Below are positions 57,835 through 64,000 of a stretch of 64,000 nt of DNA, piece after piece. The stretch's first letter is position 1, and every line of letters starts with the position of its first letter. Made by a program: the position numbers and the translations under genes. Source of the stretch: Burkholderiales bacterium (GTDB lineage: Bacteria > Pseudomonadota > Gammaproteobacteria > Burkholderiales > JAEUOS01); the NCBI GenBank assembly GCA_016790635.1, contig JAEUOR010000037.1:1-64000 (forward strand). The letters run 5' to 3'. The notes beneath the pieces are model-generated. The model was not told the DNA's origin, ran no database searches, and was given only the letters and a program-made list of their open reading frames with translations.

Positions 57835-58179
57835 TCAATTTCCCGACGCGGCGAGCGACATGCCGGCCTCATGCGCGGTTGTGGGACGCCCGGGATTGAG
57901 CCTTGCATCGACGCGGTCGCGCAACTCCTTGCCGGTCTTGAAATGCGGCACATGCTTTTCCGGCACGTGCACCTTCTCGCCCGACTTGGGGTTGCGGCCG
58001 ATGCGCGGCGGCCGGTAGTTGAGACCGAAGCTGCCAAAGCCGCGAATCTCGATGCGCTGCCCGCGCGCGAGGCTTTCGGCCATCGCATCGAGAATGGTCT
58101 TGACCGCGAAATCCGCATCCTTGGCGACAAGTTGCGGATAGCGCGTCGCCAGACGCGCTATCAGGTCGGATTTAGTCAT
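57835..58179 (-). CDS. ihfB: Integration host factor subunit beta
   Basis: The 114-residue DNA-bending protein has [17 protein letters not shown] at the start and [20 protein letters not shown], with the intercalating proline in the beta arm, then [19 protein letters not shown]. It has about 15 residues more at the C-terminus than enteric IhfB. It works with IhfA, encoded elsewhere. Position directly downstream of rpsA is conserved in proteobacteria. Confidence 0.98.
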   Translation of the reverse strand: MTKSDLIARLATRYPQLVAKDADFAVKTILDAMAESLARGQRIEIRGFGSFGLNYRPPRIGRNPKSGEKVHVPEKHVPHFKTGKELRDRVDARLNPGRPTTAHEAGMSLAASGN

Positions 58180-58205
58180 CTGCTGGAAGATCCGGCGCGT
58201 GGTGC

Positions 58206-59915
<1,710 letters not shown>

Positions 59916-60032
59916 GAAGGATTGTCCTGCTGGGTGACCGCGCCTTGAAGCCGCGCAGGGCGACTGCGACACGGGTTGGGTTGCGAACTTGGCGGTGTCT
60001 GGTGGACCCCGCCCCGGAACTGCACCAGGCGT

Positions 60033-60752
60033 TCAGGCCGGGCGCAGAGCCGCGCCTGCCCAATCGATCACGGTCGCGGCTGCCTGGGCAGCGTTGAGGT
60101 TGGTCGTGTCGAGATACCTGGCCCCTTCGGCCATCCTGAGAGGCGCCGCTGCCCGCTCGGAATCACGCCTGTCGCGCGCTTCCAGATCGGCAGTCACCGG
60201 CCCCAAGAAAGACTCGAAAAGGGCCGCGATATTATCATCTTTTTCTTTTCCCATCAAACCTTTAGCGGATTCCGCCGCGCGCGCCAGCTGCCACGCGCGG
60301 CGGCGTGCGCGCTCAGCGACACTGGCCGCGACGAAGACCTTGATCACGGCGTCCGGGAAGACCACGCTCGCCATGTCGCGCCCGTCGGCCACCAGGCCGG
60401 GGGCGATCCTGAAAGCGCGCTGGCGCGCCAGAAGCGCCTCGCGCACTGCAGCGATGGTCGCGATGCGCGATGCCAGATTTCCCACGTCCTCGGAACGGAC
60501 TTCATCGGTCGCGTCCTCGCCGTCGAGCAGCACGGCCTCGCCGCTGAATCGAAGGTCCAGGTTGCGCGCCACGTGGACCAGATCGGTATCGTCGGTACCG
60601 GCGCGCCGCGCCGCCAGGGCCAGGGCACGATAGATCGCGCCGCTGTCCAGGTAGTGAAAGCCGAAGTGATCGGCGACTACGCGAGCGATCGTCCCCTTGC
60701 CGGAAGCCGAGGGCCCATCGATGGCGATGACCGGCAGAACCGTCCCGCTCAC
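60033..60752 (-). CDS. cmk: Cytidylate kinase
   Basis: The 239-residue protein phosphorylates CMP and dCMP. It has the P-loop IDGPSASGKGT, LDSGAIYRALAL, VADGRDMASVVFPDA (the conserved RDxxxVVFPDA element) and a lid with RAR-rich residues. Initiation is at GTG 60752, four bases after the stop of the GGDEF-EAL gene on the same strand. The aroA/tyrA genes commonly found upstream of cmk are absent here. Confidence 0.96.
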   Translation of the reverse strand: MSGTVLPVIAIDGPSASGKGTIARVVADHFGFHYLDSGAIYRALALAARRAGTDDTDLVHVARNLDLRFSGEAVLLDGEDATDEVRSEDVGNLASRIATIAAVREALLARQRAFRIAPGLVADGRDMASVVFPDAVIKVFVAASVAERARRRAWQLARAAESAKGLMGKEKDDNIAALFESFLGPVTADLEARDRRDSERAAAPLRMAEGARYLDTTNLNAAQAAATVIDWAGAALRPA

Positions 60753-60756
60753 GGCG

Positions 60757-63735
60757 TCAATGCACGCCTCCGGGGCGGATCACATCGAGTTGTTCCCACA
60801 ACTCGAGGGTACGATCGGAATTGCGCAGTCCGCGCACGTATTGCAGCAGGGCCTCGTCCTCGATGAAACCCGCCGCCGAAGGCGCGCCAAGCAATCGCTC
60901 CGGCGCCTGCGGGTAGGCAATCGCATACCCTTGCACGTAGTCGACACCGACCTCGGCGAGCGCGGCCAGCGTAGCCTGGTCCTCGACCCACTCGGCGATC
61001 GTCTTCATTCCGAGATTGCGCGCCAGACTCACGATCGCCTCGACGATGGCGAGATTCGACGGATGCTGATTGACGCCGACGACGAAATTGCCGTCGATCT
61101 TGAGCACGTCGGCGGGCAACTCCTTCAAATACGAAAACGACGTATAACCGGCGCCGAAATCGTCCAGCCCGATCTTGGCGCCATAGCTGCGCACCCGGTC
61201 GATGAAGCGCCGCGTGTTGTCCAGGTCATGCAGAGCCACCGATTCGGTGACCTCTATGCATAGCCGGCCCGCCGAATGCACATACTGCGCCAGGAGCTTG
61301 TAGGCGTCGTGGACAAAGCGTTCGTCGTTGAGCGAGGCTCCGGAAAGGTTGACGCAGACGAACTGCGTGTGCTTCAAGCTGTCGTAGTTCTCGTCCAGCC
61401 ACGCCAGCACGCGCGCGAGCACCCAGCGGTCGATCACGCCGATGCGCCCGTTGCTTTCCGCGATCGAGACTATCGAGGCGGCTGATACCACGGTGCCATC
61501 GGCTTCGCGCATGCGCAATAGCGCCTCGAAGTTGAGCGACTCGAAAGGCGCCTTGAGCGACATGATGGGCTGCATCTCGAGAAACAGCCCGTCATGCGCG
61601 AGCGGCGAGCCGAGGCGCTCGAGGAGACGCAATTCCGATTCGCGCTGGCGCAGCATGAGCGCGCTTTTCTCGTGCACCACCAGGCCTTCGCTGTTGCCGG
61701 CCTTGGCGGCACGGCAGGCGCGGTCTGCCGCGGAAATCGCCTCCGAGGCAGACATCCCGCTCGCCACTTCCACCAGGCCGATCGAACCACGCACCTGAAA
61801 CGCCTTGTCGCTGATGCGATAGGGCTGGGTTCCGATGCGCTCGACCACCCCGCGACACGTCCAGGCCGCCGACTGTATGGGTGTACCGGGAAAGACGACC
61901 ACGAACTCGTCGCCACCGACCCGCCCCAGGCATTGCCCGTGGCTCAGCAGTTCACGCACACGCTCGCACACCTGGATCAGGACATGGTCGCCCGCGGCGT
62001 GACCATAGAGATCGTTGATGAGCTTGAAACGGTCGAGGTCGAGATAGGCCAGCGCCAGCGGCTGCCCGGCCTCGAGACGACCAAGCGCCTCATCGAGAGC
62101 CTTCTCGACGCCCCGGCGGTTGAGCACGCCGGTCAATGGGTCATTCTCGGCCAGGAAGCGCAGGCGCTCGGATGCCTTGGACTTCTCGGTCACATCCTGC
62201 AGTGACCCCTCGATATGGTCGCGCGACAACGTGGCCTTGACCAGGAAACGCCGCTGATCAGGCCCTGCGTCGGCGCGGCCGCCGACCTCGATATCGCGAC
62301 TGCCCCCCTCGCTGACCAAGGCCTTGAGGCGGTCCCAGGCGCCGTCCTCGAAGTATTCCTTCCAAGGGCGACCGCCCTCGCCCGCGCCGATGCGCAGCAT
62401 GTCCAAGAGCGCCGGATTGCCGCGCACCAGGTGGCCGGTCGCGTCGAGGGTGAACAGCCCGATCGGCATGGCCTCGTAGGTGTTGCGCAGGGCCGCCTGC
62501 GCCTCGACGCGCTGGTCGCGCTCCTGGCGCAACTGCTCGGCAATGGCCAGCGCGGCGATGAGGCTCGACGACAACGCGGCGGTGACGCTGTTGAAAGCGC
62601 CGATCAGTTCCTTGAAGCCGAGCGCGGCCGCGATCACTTCATAGAAGCTGGCAAACAGGGTGATGCCAAGCGCGGCCGCGTACCACACTGCCACCTTGGA
62701 GCGCGTCACCACCACGATGCGCAAGAGCAGGAACAGCAGGATGCCGATGCCGACCAGAGTGATGACCCACACGAAGGGCAGGAAGGCGGCGAACGGCAGC
62801 ACAACCGCAAGCGCCAGCATGGCCACGCACGACCAGCGAGCTACCGCGAGCAGCGCGCCATGGCCGACACGCTTCAGATCATCGGCGAACAGGCGTGCAA
62901 ACAGCGTATAGGTCAGTACGTAGAAGACGGCGATGGTGAGCTTGCGCACCAGCAGCATCGAGTCGACCGGCACCGCGCGCTCCAGCCACTGCCCGTCCCA
63001 GCCCGCCGACAGCGCCGCCATGCGCAGATTGGCCACCAGCCAGGCGGCAAAGAGGACGTATATCCACTCCCGGCTGATGAGCGCGGTCATGATCATGAAA
63101 CCCGCCAGCAGCAGCAGGCCGCCATCGACCAGGCCGGTATTGCGGTGGAACTTGTGGGCGGCGGCCTCGAGGTCATCGCCCTTCCACAACTGCACGGTGA
63201 TGCGGGCAGGTCCGACCGCGCGCGCCTGGCATACCACGTGCGATGGACTGCCCAGCCCGGCGGGATCGAGTGCGAATCCTGCCCGCATGCGGATGATTCG
63301 GCCCTCGGACTTCGCCCGGTCTGCCCGGCCAAGCGCCACCATCGACCCGCGCTCCCAGCAGGCAAGTTCCACGATATGGCGTGACGGAAATTCGACGAGG
63401 GCGCGCGCGCCCCCGACCTGCACCGGTACGGTGAACGCCAACCAGACGGGGGTTTCCGAAAGCCGGGTGTCGAACTGCCGGATCGCCTGCGCGCCCGGCA
63501 TCGCAGCGACTACCGCCTCAGGCCACAGGTTGTCGCGCCTGTCCTCCACAAGACGGAATTCAACCGGTTTACCGCTGGCAGAAAGGTACTCCTGGGTCCA
63601 GAAAAACAATCCGGCCAAGGTCATGCAGGCGATCAGCGCCGGCACGAAAAACTGCGAAAACCGGTATAGCCCCGCATCGGCGGCCAGATTGGCCCGCGCG
63701 GTCCAGGGTTGTTCCGAATTCATGTACTTGGTCAT
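60757..63735 (-). CDS. Membrane PAS-GGDEF-EAL protein (cyclic-di-GMP turnover)
   Basis: The 992-residue protein has one N-terminal helix (about 27-46), a periplasmic sensory domain (47-200) and a block of about seven membrane helices (203-400), reminiscent of 7TM-type sensors. A PAS domain (about 412-520), a GGDEF domain (525-690) and an EAL domain (710-960) follow. GGDEF is intact (607-611), with D566, but the RxxD inhibitory site is replaced by HGQC. The EAL motif (E737-A738-L739), N796, E828, D858-D859 and K879 are present, so phosphodiesterase activity is expected; synthase activity may also exist. It lies four bases upstream of cmk. Confidence 0.93.
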   Translation of the reverse strand: MTKYMNSEQPWTARANLAADAGLYRFSQFFVPALIACMTLAGLFFWTQEYLSASGKPVEFRLVEDRRDNLWPEAVVAAMPGAQAIRQFDTRLSETPVWLAFTVPVQVGGARALVEFPSRHIVELACWERGSMVALGRADRAKSEGRIIRMRAGFALDPAGLGSPSHVVCQARAVGPARITVQLWKGDDLEAAAHKFHRNTGLVDGGLLLLAGFMIMTALISREWIYVLFAAWLVANLRMAALSAGWDGQWLERAVPVDSMLLVRKLTIAVFYVLTYTLFARLFADDLKRVGHGALLAVARWSCVAMLALAVVLPFAAFLPFVWVITLVGIGILLFLLLRIVVVTRSKVAVWYAAALGITLFASFYEVIAAALGFKELIGAFNSVTAALSSSLIAALAIAEQLRQERDQRVEAQAALRNTYEAMPIGLFTLDATGHLVRGNPALLDMLRIGAGEGGRPWKEYFEDGAWDRLKALVSEGGSRDIEVGGRADAGPDQRRFLVKATLSRDHIEGSLQDVTEKSKASERLRFLAENDPLTGVLNRRGVEKALDEALGRLEAGQPLALAYLDLDRFKLINDLYGHAAGDHVLIQVCERVRELLSHGQCLGRVGGDEFVVVFPGTPIQSAAWTCRGVVERIGTQPYRISDKAFQVRGSIGLVEVASGMSASEAISAADRACRAAKAGNSEGLVVHEKSALMLRQRESELRLLERLGSPLAHDGLFLEMQPIMSLKAPFESLNFEALLRMREADGTVVSAASIVSIAESNGRIGVIDRWVLARVLAWLDENYDSLKHTQFVCVNLSGASLNDERFVHDAYKLLAQYVHSAGRLCIEVTESVALHDLDNTRRFIDRVRSYGAKIGLDDFGAGYTSFSYLKELPADVLKIDGNFVVGVNQHPSNLAIVEAIVSLARNLGMKTIAEWVEDQATLAALAEVGVDYVQGYAIAYPQAPERLLGAPSAAGFIEDEALLQYVRGLRNSDRTLELWEQLDVIRPGGVH

Positions 63736-63884
63736 TGATGTGCGGCCGAATACCCTATGCCGGGTTCATGGTGGCTCCAGCGCGGGGAAACAGCCAGTCC
63801 CGTAAACACCCGCGCGCCGGACACCCGCATGCACCGGAAGGTCCTAAGCATACCAAGACCACGGCACCGGCCTTGCCGCAACTC

Positions 63885-63906
63885 GTCTGACACCGGGGTG
63901 TCAGAC
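63885..63906. repeat. REP-like palindrome at the window edge
   Basis: GTCTGACAC-CGGG-GTGTCAGAC is a perfect nine-base-pair inverted repeat with a four-base loop, followed by CCCC. Related pieces occur just downstream: GGGGGGCTGACACC near 63940-63953 and GGCTG-TT-CAGCC at 63983-63994. The 63736-64000 stretch holds no credible gene. Such clusters are often found beside REP-associated tyrosine transposases, which might lie just beyond the window. Confidence 0.55.
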
Positions 63907-64000
63907 CCCAGGCGATCAGGCGTTCAACGTGGCCGGTTGGGGGGCTGACACCACCGCGACCGGGGGTTGCAGGAGAGGGGTCGGCTGTTCAGCCCCGCTC

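Overview
The window is GC-rich, densely coded chromosomal DNA of a betaproteobacterium, most likely Burkholderiales or a close relative. This rests on three orphan Bug-type (TctC) solute receptors, on core blocks in betaproteobacterial order (leuC-ecn-leuD-leuB-asd-fimV-truA-trpF-trpB-trpA-accD; hemC-hemD-hemX-hemY divergent from ppc; cmk-rpsA-ihfB-lapA-lapB-ugd-rfaE1-hldD-comEA-cysM-mltB), and on the entericidin-like lipoprotein between leuC and leuD. The genus cannot be fixed from sequence alone. I saw no rRNA, tRNA, CRISPR array, complete insertion sequence or prophage.

Region 1 (1-11037) is accessory and metabolic. It holds an MFS exporter fragment, a serine beta-lactamase-like hydrolase, an SGNH hydrolase, an M15-type peptidase, a nitrile hydratase alpha/beta pair with an upstream flavin-reductase-like gene, a Bug receptor divergent from an FAD aromatic-type monooxygenase, an ABM-domain protein, a MetE-like zinc methyl/alkyl transferase, a CoA-acylating MmsA dehydrogenase and a small zinc-ribbon protein.

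Region 2 (11202-24474) reads as a carboxylic-acid uptake and acyl-CoA breakdown island. It holds a Tat-exported dienelactone hydrolase, an HMG-CoA-lyase-like enzyme, a Bug receptor, a CaiB-type CoA transferase, an enoyl-CoA hydratase, a PanE-like reductase, an FCD-type GntR regulator, a DctPQM TRAP transporter, two translationally coupled acyl-CoA dehydrogenases and a third Bug receptor. Two copies of an 18-bp palindromic sequence differing at one base lie at gntR/dctP and gntR/panE, and so suggest the regulon.

Region 3 (24609-45167) is housekeeping: acetyl-CoA carboxylase beta subunit, tryptophan and leucine biosynthesis, aspartate-semialdehyde dehydrogenase, FimV, tRNA pseudouridylation, heme synthesis, PEP carboxylase (coupled to a periplasmic thioredoxin-like protein) and 3-hydroxybutyrate dehydrogenase. 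Region 4 (45201-60752) holds a histone-deacetylase-like amidohydrolase, a tightly coupled MoxR-DUF58-transglutaminase-MltB operon, cysM, a ComEA-like helix-hairpin-helix protein with a very long Lys/Ala/Pro/Asp tail, and the LPS-heptose / LapAB / IHF / S1 / cmk block. Region 5 (60757-64000) is a large membrane GGDEF-EAL protein and then palindromic REP-like DNA at the window edge.

The observations I rate highest are the nitrile hydratase whose active-site region mixes Fe-type and Co-type signatures, the GntR operator pair, the HMG-CoA-lyase homologue with Glu in place of the usual catalytic Asp, and the ComEA-like protein with a histone-H1-like tail.
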